Assembly: GCA_910575445.1 (NCBI GenBank)
Contig: CAJTFW010000001.1
Coordinates: 434,001 to 498,000, forward strand
Direction: 5' to 3'
DNA from: Lachnospiraceae bacterium
Lineage (GTDB): Bacteria > Bacillota > Clostridia > Lachnospirales > Lachnospiraceae
DNA: 64,000 nt
The notes under the pieces are model-generated. The model did no database searches and had not been told where the DNA came from. It worked only from the letters and a program-made list of their open reading frames with translations. The position numbers and the translations under genes are program-made. Positions 8,273 through 16,799 of this stretch are shown here, one piece after another (the stretch's first letter is position 1; the number at the start of each line of letters is the position of its first letter).

Positions 8273-10066
8273 ATGGCAGAGTCGATGCAGGGATTGCACA
8301 GAACACACAGGTGCACAGAACTTTCTGTAAAAAATATCGGTGAGACTGTGACCGTGATGGGATGGGTTCAGAAAAGTAGAAATAAAGGCGGCATTATTTT
8401 TGTGGATTTAAGGGACCGCTCCGGGATTTTACAGTTGATTTTTGAGGAGGCGGACTGCGGGGCAGAGCATTTTAGCAAGGCAGAGCGGCTTAGAAGTGAG
8501 TTTGTGATTGCTGTAGTTGGTAAGGTGACGGCGCGCTCAGGTGCAGTGAATCAGAACTTGGAGACAGGAGAGATAGAGGTTCGGGTTAGTGAGTTTCGCA
8601 TCTTATCCGAGGCACAGACACCGCCATTTCCGATTGAATCCGATTCTAAGACCAAAGAGGAGATGCGGCTTCGTTATCGCTTCTTAGACCTTAGAAGACC
8701 AGATATTCAGAGAAAGCTGATGCTTAGAAGTCAGGTGGCCACAAAAGTGCGTGCAGTACTTGCAGAAGAAGGTTTTTTGGAGATTGAGACTCCGATTTTG
8801 ATTAAGAGTACACCGGAAGGAGCGAGAGATTATCTGGTTCCAAGCAGGGTACATCAGGGGAAATTTTATGCACTGCCACAGTCTCCACAGTTGTTTAAAC
8901 AACTTTTGATGTGTTCTGGTTATGACCGCTATTTTCAGATTGCAAAATGTTTCCGGGATGAAGACCTTCGCGCGGACAGACAGCCAGAGTTTACACAGAT
9001 TGATATGGAGATGTCTTTTGTGGATGTGGACGATGTGATTGCGGTCAATGAGCGTTTGCTTCAGAAAGTCTTTCGGGATGCGATTGGGTTTGAGATTTCG
9101 CTGCCGCTTCCAAGGATGACCTGGCAGGAGGCAATGGACCGTTATGGCTCGGACAAGCCGGATACCCGTTTTGGGATGGAGCTTGTAAATGTGTCAGAGA
9201 TTGTCAAAGATTGCGGTTTTGGTGTGTTTACGAATGCTTTGGCGAATGGAGGAAGCGTGCGTGGCATCAATGCAAAGGGCCAGGGACAGATGCCAAGAAA
9301 GAAGATTGATGCGCTGGTGGAGTTTGCCAAAGGGTTTGGGGCAAAGGGGCTGGCATATGCAGCGATACAGCCAGATGGAAGTATCAAGTCATCTTTTGAG
9401 AAATTTATGTCATCTGAGCAGATGAAGGCGCTTTTAGATGCGATGGGTGCAGAGCCTAAAGACCTTTTGCTCTTTGCAGCGGATAAGAATAAGGTTGTAT
9501 GGGATGTGCTTGGAAATCTGCGCTTGGAGATTGCCAAAAATGTGGGATTGATTCCAGAAAATCAGTTTCATTTTCTGTGGGTGACAGAGTTTCCGCTTCT
9601 GGAGTGGTCAGAAGAACAGGAGCGCTTTGTGGCAATGCATCATCCATTTACCATGCCAATGGAGGAGGACCTTGACAAGCTGGGTACAAATCCGGGAGAG
9701 GTACGTGCAAAGGCATATGATATTGTGCTAAATGGTACAGAGCTTGGTGGTGGTTCGGTGCGTATCTTCCAGGCAGATGTGCAGGAGAAGATGTTTGAGG
9801 TACTTGGGTTTACAAAGGAGCAGGCGAAAGAGCGGTTTGGATTCCTTTTGGAGGCTTTTCAGTATGGAGTGCCGCCTCATGCAGGACTTGCATATGGATT
9901 TGACAGGATGATGATGCTAATGACAGGAGCAGACAGTATTCGCGAGGTTATTGCTTTTCCAAAAGTAAAAGATGCATCGGATATGATGACAAATGCGCCG
10001 GATGTAGTGGATAAGGTGCAGTTAGAAGAACTGGGGATTGAGATAAGCATCGAAGAAGAAAACTAA
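8273..10066 (+). CDS. aspS: aspartate--tRNA ligase
   Basis: Charges tRNA-Asp with aspartate. The 597-residue length and the order of domains fit the bacterial AspRS: N-terminal OB-fold anticodon-binding domain (about residues 10-110), class II catalytic core with motif 2 (FRDEDLRADRQPEFTQIDME), the bacterial GAD insertion (about residues 290-400), and motif 3 (AGLAYGFDRMMML). The ATG at 8273 is preceded by GAGGAG. It is transcribed from its own promoter and ends before a clear terminator. Whether it is discriminating or non-discriminating for tRNA-Asn cannot be settled by eye. Confidence 0.95.
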   Translation: MAESMQGLHRTHRCTELSVKNIGETVTVMGWVQKSRNKGGIIFVDLRDRSGILQLIFEEADCGAEHFSKAERLRSEFVIAVVGKVTARSGAVNQNLETGEIEVRVSEFRILSEAQTPPFPIESDSKTKEEMRLRYRFLDLRRPDIQRKLMLRSQVATKVRAVLAEEGFLEIETPILIKSTPEGARDYLVPSRVHQGKFYALPQSPQLFKQLLMCSGYDRYFQIAKCFRDEDLRADRQPEFTQIDMEMSFVDVDDVIAVNERLLQKVFRDAIGFEISLPLPRMTWQEAMDRYGSDKPDTRFGMELVNVSEIVKDCGFGVFTNALANGGSVRGINAKGQGQMPRKKIDALVEFAKGFGAKGLAYAAIQPDGSIKSSFEKFMSSEQMKALLDAMGAEPKDLLLFAADKNKVVWDVLGNLRLEIAKNVGLIPENQFHFLWVTEFPLLEWSEEQERFVAMHHPFTMPMEEDLDKLGTNPGEVRAKAYDIVLNGTELGGGSVRIFQADVQEKMFEVLGFTKEQAKERFGFLLEAFQYGVPPHAGLAYGFDRMMMLMTGADSIREVIAFPKVKDASDMMTNAPDVVDKVQLEELGIEISIEEEN

Positions 10067-10077
10067 ATATTTTTGGT

Positions 10078-10110
10078 AAAAAGGAGCTGTAAAGAAGGCT
10101 CCTTTTTTTA
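10078..10110 (+). terminator. rho-independent terminator of aspS
   Basis: The short hairpin AAGGAGC / GGCTCCTT is followed by a run of seven T residues. Confidence 0.85.
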
Positions 10111-10122
10111 TGGAATTTATAT

Positions 10123-10164
10123 TAAAACAATAAAAATTTATTGTAAAACGATAAAAATATATTG
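10123..10164 (+). promoter_or_regulatory. two adjacent 21-bp direct repeats, probable operator
   Basis: The segment 10123-10143 is repeated at 10144-10164 with two mismatches in 21 positions. Each copy is TAAAAC, then a/g, ATAAAAAT-rich, ending ATTG. The second repeat ends inside the -35 box, and 21 bp is two helical turns, so two bound dimers would lie on the same DNA face. The likely ligand is the small HTH protein encoded downstream, which is an inference. Confidence 0.6.
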
Positions 10165-10190
10165 ACATTTATTGGGAGTAGAGGTATGAT
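10162..10190 (+). promoter_or_regulatory. sigma-A promoter of the DUF2975-HTH operon
   Basis: TTGACA at 10162-10167 and TATGAT at 10185-10190 are separated by 17 bp. The -35 box overlaps the end of the 21-bp direct repeats. Confidence 0.75.
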
Positions 10191-10222
10191 AAGGAGGAAT
10201 TATCAGAAAGGAGAATGTGGTG

Positions 10223-10705
10223 ATGAGACAGATGGAGATGTCAGGGTATCTAAAAGCGGTTACAATAGGAGTGCTTGGGATACTTTTGGCTTTTGTACTT
10301 TGGTTTTTGCCACTGGTACTAGAGGGGCCACTTGTGGAGGTGGCGGGAGAAGGAGGGTATCGGGGAACTTGCATTTTGATTATTGTAAGTGCAGTTCCGG
10401 TTTTTTTGTGTTTGGTAAAGTTTTGGGGGATTTGTGACAGTATTGGGAGAGATGCTTCTTTTTCAGAGGAGAATGCCTGGAGACTTAAGAGGATGAGCCA
10501 GTATATGTTGGCGGATATGGTGTTGTATGTGGGATTTCTTCTGTGGTTTTTCTGGGATGGATGGTATCTAAGGGCAGCGTGGCTTGTATTTCCTATCTTG
10601 CTGGCTATCTTTATCTGTGTGACAGTGACTGTGCTTTGTGCAGCTTTGTCACATCTGGTGCAGAGGGCGAGTGAGATGCAAAAAGAGCAGGAGCTGACAA
10701 TCTAG
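10223..10705 (+). CDS. DUF2975-type small membrane protein
   Basis: A 160-residue protein with four predicted membrane segments. Genes of this type are typically paired with a small Cro/CI-family HTH gene, as here (an analogous pair in Bacillus is yoaS/yozG). I chose ATG 10223 because AAAGGAGA lies about eight bases upstream; two in-frame GTG codons at 10217 and 10220 are too close to it. The role is unknown; the pair may act as a membrane-linked regulatory unit. Confidence 0.65.
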   Translation: MRQMEMSGYLKAVTIGVLGILLAFVLWFLPLVLEGPLVEVAGEGGYRGTCILIIVSAVPVFLCLVKFWGICDSIGRDASFSEENAWRLKRMSQYMLADMVLYVGFLLWFFWDGWYLRAAWLVFPILLAIFICVTVTVLCAALSHLVQRASEMQKEQELTI

Positions 10706-10713
10706 GAGGCGGG

Positions 10714-10956
10714 GTGGTAGATGTGGCGATTCGGATTAATATTGATGTAATGCTTGCGAAGAGGAAGATGAGTGTGACAGAACTTTCCGAGCGGGTCGGG
10801 ATTACAATGGCAAATATTTCAATATTGAAAAATGGAAAAGCGAAGGCGATTAAAGTGAGTACCTTGGATGCAATCTGTAAGGCGCTGGCTTGTCAGCCGG
10901 GCGATATTTTAGAATATGTAGAGGAGGAAACAGAGAATGGAACAGCAGAATTATGA
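10714..10956 (+). CDS. XRE/Cro-CI family HTH regulator (YozG-like)
   Basis: Small DNA-binding protein of about 80 residues. The HTH reads KMSVTELSERVGITMANISILKNGKAKAIKVSTLDAICKALACQPGDILEY, described here in two parts: the recognition region is around residues 30-45 and the conserved CQPGDILEY end is typical of the YozG group. AGGAGG lies at 10704-10709; the start may be GTG 10714 or GTG 10723 (the product would then begin MAIRINID, as in many relatives). It probably autoregulates the operon through the 21-bp repeats upstream. Its 3' end overlaps the next gene by 20 bp. Confidence 0.8.
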   Translation: MVDVAIRINIDVMLAKRKMSVTELSERVGITMANISILKNGKAKAIKVSTLDAICKALACQPGDILEYVEEETENGTAEL

Positions 10957-12295
10957 GAATGGGAATCAGAATCAGGAAAATGAAGTAAAGCTTTGTCAGG
11001 TGATAACACCAAAGCCTGTTTTTCCAGCGTGTGAGACAATGGATAAACTGTTTGCAGTGTTTTATTTTCTGTTGGGGTATGGATTTATTTTTACTTGTTC
11101 AACATGGGATTTTGAGGGGTATCTTGCGATTTTTACGATATGTTATGTGGTGGCAGTGCTATCATATCTGTCAGAGAAAGGGGTGTCCTTTTCTAAGGAG
11201 AGCTGGTTCTGGCTTGGGGCGATACTGGCGATGGGAGTATTTTATGCGTTCTGGAGCGTCTGGGGGATTTTGCAGGTACTGGCACTTATGATGGTGGCAG
11301 CGTATTGGACACTTCTTACAGCGAACAGACTATTGGAAAAGAACAGAACTTCCAAATGGGTGTTTTTTGATATATGGAATGCTTTGGCAGTGGTGCCTTT
11401 TAGCAATTTTTCATGTCAGATACGAGTGCTTTTAAGCCGCAAGGAAGAGGAAGAGCGTACAAATACAAAGGGGAAGATGGGAGCAGTCTTTTTGGGGGTA
11501 GTGATAGCGCTGCCGATATTGGTGATTATTTTGCCGCTTCTTAGCAGTGCAGATGCTGGTTTTGAGCATCTGGTGGGAAATATGGTGTGGTATATGGGGG
11601 AACACCTGATGGTGACCTTTACACGGATAATATTTGCAATTCCGGTATCACTTTATCTTTTTGGGCTGGTGTTTGGCGGCATCTATGGGAGAAATACGGA
11701 CAAAATCAAGGTAGAAGAGCTGGTGGAGACAGAGAAAAGCATGAGAAAGGTGCCAGATGTGGCAATCTGTACTGTGCTTTTGATTCTTAATCTGGTCTAT
11801 GTACTGTTTATCGGGCTTCAGGGGAGCTATCTGTTCTCGGCTTTTGCAAAAAAATTGCCAGCAGTATTTACGTATGCGGAGTATGCAAGGAGAGGATTTT
11901 TTGAGCTGTGCCAGATTGGAGTGTGGAATCTGATTCTTCTGTGGTGTGCGGGGGTGTTTTCTCAGAGTGAAAGTAGGAAGCATAGGGGACTTCGATTTTT
12001 GATGATGATGCTTTCGGTGTTGACACTTTTGCTGCTGGCAACGGCGATTAGTAAGATGGGGATGTATATCAGCGTGTATGGGTTGACTGTACGCAGGATT
12101 TTGCCGCTGACGTTTATGATTTGGATGGCGATAGTGTTTGTGGCGGTGATGGTAAGACAGAAAAAGGAGTATGCGATGATAAGATTTTGTGTGATGGCGG
12201 GGGCTGTGCTGTTCTGTCTGCTGTGTGTGTTCCCGGTGGAGCATTGGGTGGAGATGTATAATGTATGGGCGAGAATGAGGGGGTGGATTGTGTAA
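10937..12295 (+). CDS. polytopic membrane protein, DUF4153/DUF4173 type
   Basis: A 452-residue protein with about ten or more predicted membrane segments and a short basic loop after residue 170 (SRKEEEERTNTKGK). The overall plan and the segment GVVIALPILVIILPLLSSADAGFE resemble DUF4153/DUF4173 proteins, which are of unknown function. It overlaps the HTH gene and is therefore likely its regulatory target. Family assignment is from memory of the motif pattern. Confidence 0.6.
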   Translation: MEQQNYENGNQNQENEVKLCQVITPKPVFPACETMDKLFAVFYFLLGYGFIFTCSTWDFEGYLAIFTICYVVAVLSYLSEKGVSFSKESWFWLGAILAMGVFYAFWSVWGILQVLALMMVAAYWTLLTANRLLEKNRTSKWVFFDIWNALAVVPFSNFSCQIRVLLSRKEEEERTNTKGKMGAVFLGVVIALPILVIILPLLSSADAGFEHLVGNMVWYMGEHLMVTFTRIIFAIPVSLYLFGLVFGGIYGRNTDKIKVEELVETEKSMRKVPDVAICTVLLILNLVYVLFIGLQGSYLFSAFAKKLPAVFTYAEYARRGFFELCQIGVWNLILLWCAGVFSQSESRKHRGLRFLMMMLSVLTLLLLATAISKMGMYISVYGLTVRRILPLTFMIWMAIVFVAVMVRQKKEYAMIRFCVMAGAVLFCLLCVFPVEHWVEMYNVWARMRGWIV

Positions 12296-12338
12296 TGTGA
12301 AATTTCATAAAAATGTTCTGTTTAGAGAAAGGATGTGG

Positions 12339-12344
12339 TATAAT
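12339..12344 (+). promoter_or_regulatory. extended -10 promoter element before aat
   Basis: TGGTATAAT gives an extended -10 (TG at 12336-12337, TATAAT at 12339-12344). The -35 region 17 bp upstream is poor, which is common for extended -10 promoters. Confidence 0.5.
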
Positions 12345-12379
12345 AAGGGCAGGTCATAGGAGGAAAGAAGGTATGAGGT

Positions 12380-13030
12380 ATGCCAGTATTTCGGCTAAGA
12401 GAAGATGAAGTCAGTTTTCCAAATCCAAGGCTTGCTGAGAAAGACGGGCTTTTGGCTGTGGGAGGTGATTTGAGTGTGGAGCGGTTGTTGCTTGGGTACT
12501 CAAATGGGATTTTTCCTTGGTATAATCCAGGGGAAGAGATTATGTGGTGGTGCCCGAAGGAGCGGTTTTTAATCTTTCCAGACAAAATTCATGTATCACA
12601 TTCGATGAAAAAACATATTAAAAGACACAAGATGGAGATTATGTTAAATCGGGATTTTCAGGATACAATGCACAGATGCCGTATGATGCGGGAGGAAGAA
12701 GGAACCTGGATTGGGGATGATATGGAGGCGGCATATGCGAGGCTTCATGAGAAAGGATATGCGCTAAGTGTGGAATCTTATGAGGATAAAATGTTAGCCG
12801 GAGGGCTTTATGGAGTGGCGATTGGGAAATGTTTTTTTGGCGAAAGTATGTTTTCTCTAAGGGAAAATGGTTCTAAGGCGGCTTTGATTGCACTAGCAGG
12901 TGTTTTGCGGGATAAAAATTATTGCTTTATTGACTGCCAGTTCCATACAGAGCATCTAGAAAGTATGGGGGGACAGTATGTGAGTTTTGACAGATATGAG
13001 GAACTTTTAAAGGATGGTATCGCTCAGTAA
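12380..13030 (+). CDS. aat: leucyl/phenylalanyl-tRNA--protein transferase
   Basis: Transfers Leu or Phe from aminoacyl-tRNA to N-terminal Arg or Lys of proteins, creating N-degrons read by ClpS-ClpAP in the bacterial N-end rule pathway. The 216-residue protein carries the family blocks GYSNGIFPWYNPGEEIMWWCP near the N terminus, GGLYGVAIGKCFFGESMFS in the middle and FIDCQFHTEHLESMGG near the C terminus. The ATG at 12380 follows AGGAGG by about 18 bases, a rather long spacing; GGTATGAGGT may contribute. The gene is best known from proteobacteria but occurs in Clostridia. Confidence 0.9.
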   Translation: MPVFRLREDEVSFPNPRLAEKDGLLAVGGDLSVERLLLGYSNGIFPWYNPGEEIMWWCPKERFLIFPDKIHVSHSMKKHIKRHKMEIMLNRDFQDTMHRCRMMREEEGTWIGDDMEAAYARLHEKGYALSVESYEDKMLAGGLYGVAIGKCFFGESMFSLRENGSKAALIALAGVLRDKNYCFIDCQFHTEHLESMGGQYVSFDRYEELLKDGIAQ

Positions 13031-14297
13031 GAAGACAGAGAAGACAAGGACGGCAGGAGTCGTCCTTGGGGTGATTTTGGGGATTCTACTTGTTATATTT
13101 TTAACAGATACGGAAGAATTTGACTATGGAACAGAGCCAAAAAGGGATAGAGATGGTGTATATCTGGTTACAAAGAAGGAGGAATTCGTCTGGGTTCTGG
13201 CAAAAAGTGGAACGGTACAGATAGATGTAAGGCTTACAAAGGATATTTATCTGAATGATACTTCGGATTTTGCAAATTGGGGTGAGCACGCACCAAAGTA
13301 TGGCTATGAGTCATTGGCTTCTTTTGCGGGGACGTTTGATGGAGATGGGCATGCGATTGTGGGTTATTTTCCAGATGACCCCAATATGCGCGGTTATCAT
13401 GTGCTGTTTGGAAATATCAGACCAGAGGGGTGTGTGAAAAATCTGACAATTCGGGAGTCTTATTTTGGTTCAAGTTATGAGGAGCGGACGGCTACGGATA
13501 TGGATTTTTCCAGGATAGATGTTCCAATGGCTTCCGGGCTTTGCCAGTATAATAATGGGACGATTGAAAATTGTGAAATAGATATCAAAGTTACAGGAGA
13601 TGGAAGTGCGGCGGGGATTGCAGTCTGGAATGGAGGAGTGATTCGCTCTTGCAAATTTTCAGGAGAATTGACAGCCGGGGCATGTCTGCTGCGCAAGGAG
13701 GAGACGCTCCAGATTGACAGACCGCTATGGTATGTAGGCGGGATTGCAGCGATTAATATGCCATGGGGTGTGATAGAAGACTGTGTCAATTATAGTGAAG
13801 TGGTGTTATATGCAGATGGGCAGAAGCGCTGGAGAGATACGGATTTATTGGAAAGTGTGCAGGAAAAGACTTGTGCAGGTGGAATTGTAGGACTAAATCA
13901 GGGGAAAGTTCTGCGTTGCACAAATAAGGTACAGGTAATATGCGATAAGATTGCAGGCGGAATTGTGGGGGTCAACGAAGGGGATGGGTATATGGATGCG
14001 TGTAAAGGAATGGATGATATTCCGTTAATAGGAAAGAACTTGTCTGACTTAGAGGATAAGAATCAGATTGTAATTGAGGATAGTATGGCACAGGAGGATA
14101 GAAACGATGGTTTTATCGGACCCAAAAGAGATGTCAGGTATACCGTGGAAAAGGGAGATTGCCTGTGGAGGATTGCAAAAAAGTTTTATGGAGATGGAAG
14201 CTATTGGGGAGAATTAGCTAGGGTAAATGGGATTGGGGGCGCATATATAATCCGAGTGGGAGAAGAGATATGGGTACCACGATTATACAGGGACTAA
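13014..14297 (+). CDS. membrane-anchored or secreted LysM protein with GLUG-like repeats
   Basis: A 427-residue protein with one N-terminal membrane segment (about residues 15-32), a beta-helical middle region of short repeats (GTIENCEIDIKVTGDGSAAGI, GGIAAINMPWGVIEDC, AGGIVGLNQGKVLRC, GGIVGVNEGDGYMDAC) resembling GLUG repeats, and a C-terminal LysM domain (YTVEKGDCLWRIAKKFYGDG to EEIWVPRLY) that should bind peptidoglycan. It starts at ATG 13014 and overlaps the end of aat by 17 bp; the binding site (AAAGG) is weak, so coupling to aat is likely. Its job at the wall is unknown. Confidence 0.7.
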   Translation: MVSLSKKTEKTRTAGVVLGVILGILLVIFLTDTEEFDYGTEPKRDRDGVYLVTKKEEFVWVLAKSGTVQIDVRLTKDIYLNDTSDFANWGEHAPKYGYESLASFAGTFDGDGHAIVGYFPDDPNMRGYHVLFGNIRPEGCVKNLTIRESYFGSSYEERTATDMDFSRIDVPMASGLCQYNNGTIENCEIDIKVTGDGSAAGIAVWNGGVIRSCKFSGELTAGACLLRKEETLQIDRPLWYVGGIAAINMPWGVIEDCVNYSEVVLYADGQKRWRDTDLLESVQEKTCAGGIVGLNQGKVLRCTNKVQVICDKIAGGIVGVNEGDGYMDACKGMDDIPLIGKNLSDLEDKNQIVIEDSMAQEDRNDGFIGPKRDVRYTVEKGDCLWRIAKKFYGDGSYWGELARVNGIGGAYIIRVGEEIWVPRLYRD

Positions 14298-14345
14298 TGA
14301 TACCTGATTTGCGCGGTTGTCACTTTTTTGGGAAAGATAGTTCTT

Positions 14346-14361
14346 TGTCACATTTGTGACT
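14346..14361 (+). promoter_or_regulatory. CRP/FNR-type inverted repeat upstream of cooS
   Basis: TGTCA (14346-14350), six bases, then TGACT (14357-14361) form an imperfect dyad inside the perfect GTCACA-TT-TGTGAC repeat at 14347-14360. Its centre is 14353.5, about 41.5 bp upstream of the start predicted from the -10 box, the class II activator position of CRP/FNR-family proteins. CooA, the CO-sensing CRP homologue, uses similar TGTC-type half-sites. No CRP/FNR gene is in this window, so the regulator is unknown. Confidence 0.65.
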
Positions 14362-14388
14362 GACATATTTCGTATCAAGAATTATGAT
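14360..14388 (+). promoter_or_regulatory. sigma-A promoter of the cooS operon
   Basis: CTGACA at 14360-14365 and TATGAT at 14383-14388 are separated by 17 bp. The -35 box overlaps the distal half of the CRP/FNR-type site. Confidence 0.7.
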
Positions 14389-14450
14389 AAAAAGATAAGA
14401 GCCAAGGATATCTAAAAATAACATATACATAAACAGGAGGTAAGAAAAAT

Positions 14451-16337
14451 ATGAATCAATGTTATGGGTGTGAGACTTGTAAAAGTGCGGACAAGCCACT
14501 GGAGAATTTTATTGCAGGGCTTCCGATGGAGACTTCTCATCACCGGGTAAAGGGGCAGAGTGTAAAATGTGGTTTTGGCCTTAAGGGGGTCTGTTGCCGT
14601 CTGTGTTCCAATGGACCATGTAGAATTACGCCATCAGCGCCTAGAGGAATCTGTGGAGCGACTGCGGATGTAATTGTGACCAGAAATTTCCTTCGTGCAG
14701 TGGCATGTGGCAGTGGATGTTATATTCATATTGTGGAGAAGACCGCGTGGAATCTGAAAAATACAGCTCTAAATCATGGAGAGATTAAGGGGCATAAGGC
14801 GTTGGCAGCGCTTGTAGAGGAGTTTGGGATTGATGCTTCTCTAGATGAGCATGCACAGGCGCTTGCAGTGGCAGAGAAGGTGTTAAATGACCTCTATAAG
14901 CCAGTGTGGGAAGAGATGGAGTTAGTAGAGAAGATGGCCTATGCTCCGCGTTATAAGAAATGGAAAGAGCTTGGGATTCTACCAGGTGGTTCCAAGGCAG
15001 AAGTATTTGACGGAGTGGTAAAATGTTCCACGAACTTAAGTTCGGACCCGGTGGATATGTTAATGACCTGTCTAAGACTTGGTATCTCTACTGGATTATA
15101 TGGACTGACACTTACCAACCTGTTAAATGATGTGATGCTTGGCGAGCCGGCAATTCGGATGGCTCCGGTTGGACTAAATGTAATTAATCCAGAATATATC
15201 AATATTATGATTACCGGACATCAACATTCTTTATTTACCCATATTCAGAAGCGTTTAGCAGATGAAGATGTGATTGCAAAAGCAAAAGCTGTCGGTGCAA
15301 AAGGATTTAAGTTAGTAGGCTGTACCTGTGTGGGACAGGATTTACAGCTTAGAGGCGTACATTACACGGATATTTTTGATGGTCATGCTGGAAATAACTA
15401 CACCAGTGAGGCAGTGCTTGCAACAGGTGCTATCGATGCGGTACTTTCTGAGTTTAACTGTACACTTCCAGGTATTGAGCCAATCTGTGATGAGCTAAAG
15501 ATTAAGCAGATTTGTCTGGATTTGGTGGCAAAGAAAGCCAATGCAGAGTCTGTAGAGTATGCATATGAGAAGAGAGAAGCGCAGACTGAGGTGATTATTG
15601 ATAAGATTATCGAGGCTTACAAAGAGCGCCGCAAAGTAGTACCGATGAAGTTACAGCCAGAGCATGGCAACCAGAATACGCTAACGGGTGTATCGGAAGT
15701 CTCCTTAAAAGAGTTCTTAGGCGGACAGTGGAAGCCACTGATTGACCTGATTGTATCTGGTAAGATTAAAGGTGTGGCTGGAGTTGTTGGATGTTCAAAT
15801 CTAACCGCAGGCGGCCATGATGTACTGACCGTAGAGCTGACAAAAGAACTGATTAAGCGTGATATTATTGTGCTTTCTGCAGGATGTTCTTCCGGTGGAT
15901 TAGAGAACTGCGGCTTGATGACACCAGAAGCAGCAGAGCTTGCTGGAGACAGCTTAAAAGAAGTATGTAAAACACTTGGCATTGCACCTGTTCTAAACTT
16001 TGGTCCTTGTCTTGCGATTGGCCGTCTAGAGATGGTGGCAACAGCACTTGCCAAAGAGATTGGAATTGATATTCCACAGCTTCCGCTGGTACTTTCTGCA
16101 CCACAGTGGTTAGAAGAGCAGGCTTTGGCAGATGGATGCTTTGGCCTGGCACTTGGACTTCCGCTTCATCTAGGACAGCAGCCATTTATTGCTGGCAGTG
16201 AGTTAGTAGTCAATGTACTGACAGAAGGCTTAAAAGAGATGACTGGCGGACAGGTATTAGTAGAGATTGACCCAGTCAAAGCAGCGGACCAGATGGAAGA
16301 GATTATTTTAGAAAGACGCAAAGGCCTAAACATCTAA
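14451..16337 (+). CDS. cooS: anaerobic carbon monoxide dehydrogenase, catalytic subunit
   Basis: Ni-Fe enzyme interconverting CO plus water and CO2 plus two protons and electrons. The 628-residue length is normal for monofunctional CooS. N-terminal cysteines (CYGCETC; CGFGLKGVCCRLCSNGPC) supply the D and B Fe-S clusters. C-cluster ligands are recognisable: the histidine in GHQHSLFTH (about residue 260), then the cysteines in GCTCVGQD, EFNCTLPGIEP, GVVGCSN, SAGCSSGGLENCG and FGPCLAIGR. AGGAGG precedes the ATG. It heads an operon with a CooF-like ferredoxin and an NAD(P)H oxidoreductase, so electrons from CO probably go to pyridine nucleotide. No cooC maturation gene and no acetyl-CoA synthase gene are seen nearby. 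Confidence 0.95.
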   Translation: MNQCYGCETCKSADKPLENFIAGLPMETSHHRVKGQSVKCGFGLKGVCCRLCSNGPCRITPSAPRGICGATADVIVTRNFLRAVACGSGCYIHIVEKTAWNLKNTALNHGEIKGHKALAALVEEFGIDASLDEHAQALAVAEKVLNDLYKPVWEEMELVEKMAYAPRYKKWKELGILPGGSKAEVFDGVVKCSTNLSSDPVDMLMTCLRLGISTGLYGLTLTNLLNDVMLGEPAIRMAPVGLNVINPEYINIMITGHQHSLFTHIQKRLADEDVIAKAKAVGAKGFKLVGCTCVGQDLQLRGVHYTDIFDGHAGNNYTSEAVLATGAIDAVLSEFNCTLPGIEPICDELKIKQICLDLVAKKANAESVEYAYEKREAQTEVIIDKIIEAYKERRKVVPMKLQPEHGNQNTLTGVSEVSLKEFLGGQWKPLIDLIVSGKIKGVAGVVGCSNLTAGGHDVLTVELTKELIKRDIIVLSAGCSSGGLENCGLMTPEAAELAGDSLKEVCKTLGIAPVLNFGPCLAIGRLEMVATALAKEIGIDIPQLPLVLSAPQWLEEQALADGCFGLALGLPLHLGQQPFIAGSELVVNVLTEGLKEMTGGQVLVEIDPVKAADQMEEIILERRKGLNI

Positions 16338-16349
16338 GGAGGTGGCTAC

Positions 16350-16796
16350 GTGAAGAGAATTATGATTGACCCCTCCAAATGTGATGGGTGTAAAAACTGT
16401 GCACTAGCTTGTATGGACAGCCATCGCATGGATGGTGGAAATGGCGTGGTAACGTTGAATTTTACATTGCCAGAGACCGAAGCCCGCAATGAGATTTTAA
16501 ATGATGGAAAAGGCGGCTATCTTCCGATGTTCTGTCGTCATTGCAGCGTACCAGGATGTGCGAACAGCTGTATGAGCGGCGCATTGAAGAAGGATATGGA
16601 GACTGGACATGTTATGTATGATGAGAAGCGTTGTGGCGCATGCTTTATGTGTGTGATGAACTGCCCATACGGGATTCCCAAACCAAGCGCTGATGGCACA
16701 AAGATTCTAAAATGTGATTTTTGTAACGAGCGTCCGGAAGGTCCAGCCTGTGTTGCAGCCTGTCCCAAACAGGCAATCTGGGTAGAGGAGGTGTAG
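16350..16796 (+). CDS. CooF-like polyferredoxin
   Basis: Electron carrier between CooS and its partner oxidoreductase. The 148-residue protein has four cysteine groups for [4Fe-4S] clusters: CDGCKNCALAC, CRHCSVPGCANSC, CGACFMCVMNCP and CDFCN...CVAACP, the pattern of CooF/HycB-type ferredoxins. GTG start at 16350 follows GGAGGTGG. It lies 12 bp after cooS and 3 bp before the next gene. The gene name cooF would be reasonable, but orthology was not tested. Confidence 0.85.
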   Translation: MKRIMIDPSKCDGCKNCALACMDSHRMDGGNGVVTLNFTLPETEARNEILNDGKGGYLPMFCRHCSVPGCANSCMSGALKKDMETGHVMYDEKRCGACFMCVMNCPYGIPKPSADGTKILKCDFCNERPEGPACVAACPKQAIWVEEV

Positions 16797-16799
16797 CAG

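Noticed and set aside
11648-12244. 198-codon minus-strand frame opposite the DUF4153-type gene
   Set aside because: His/Gln-rich translation typical of antisense to a membrane protein gene.
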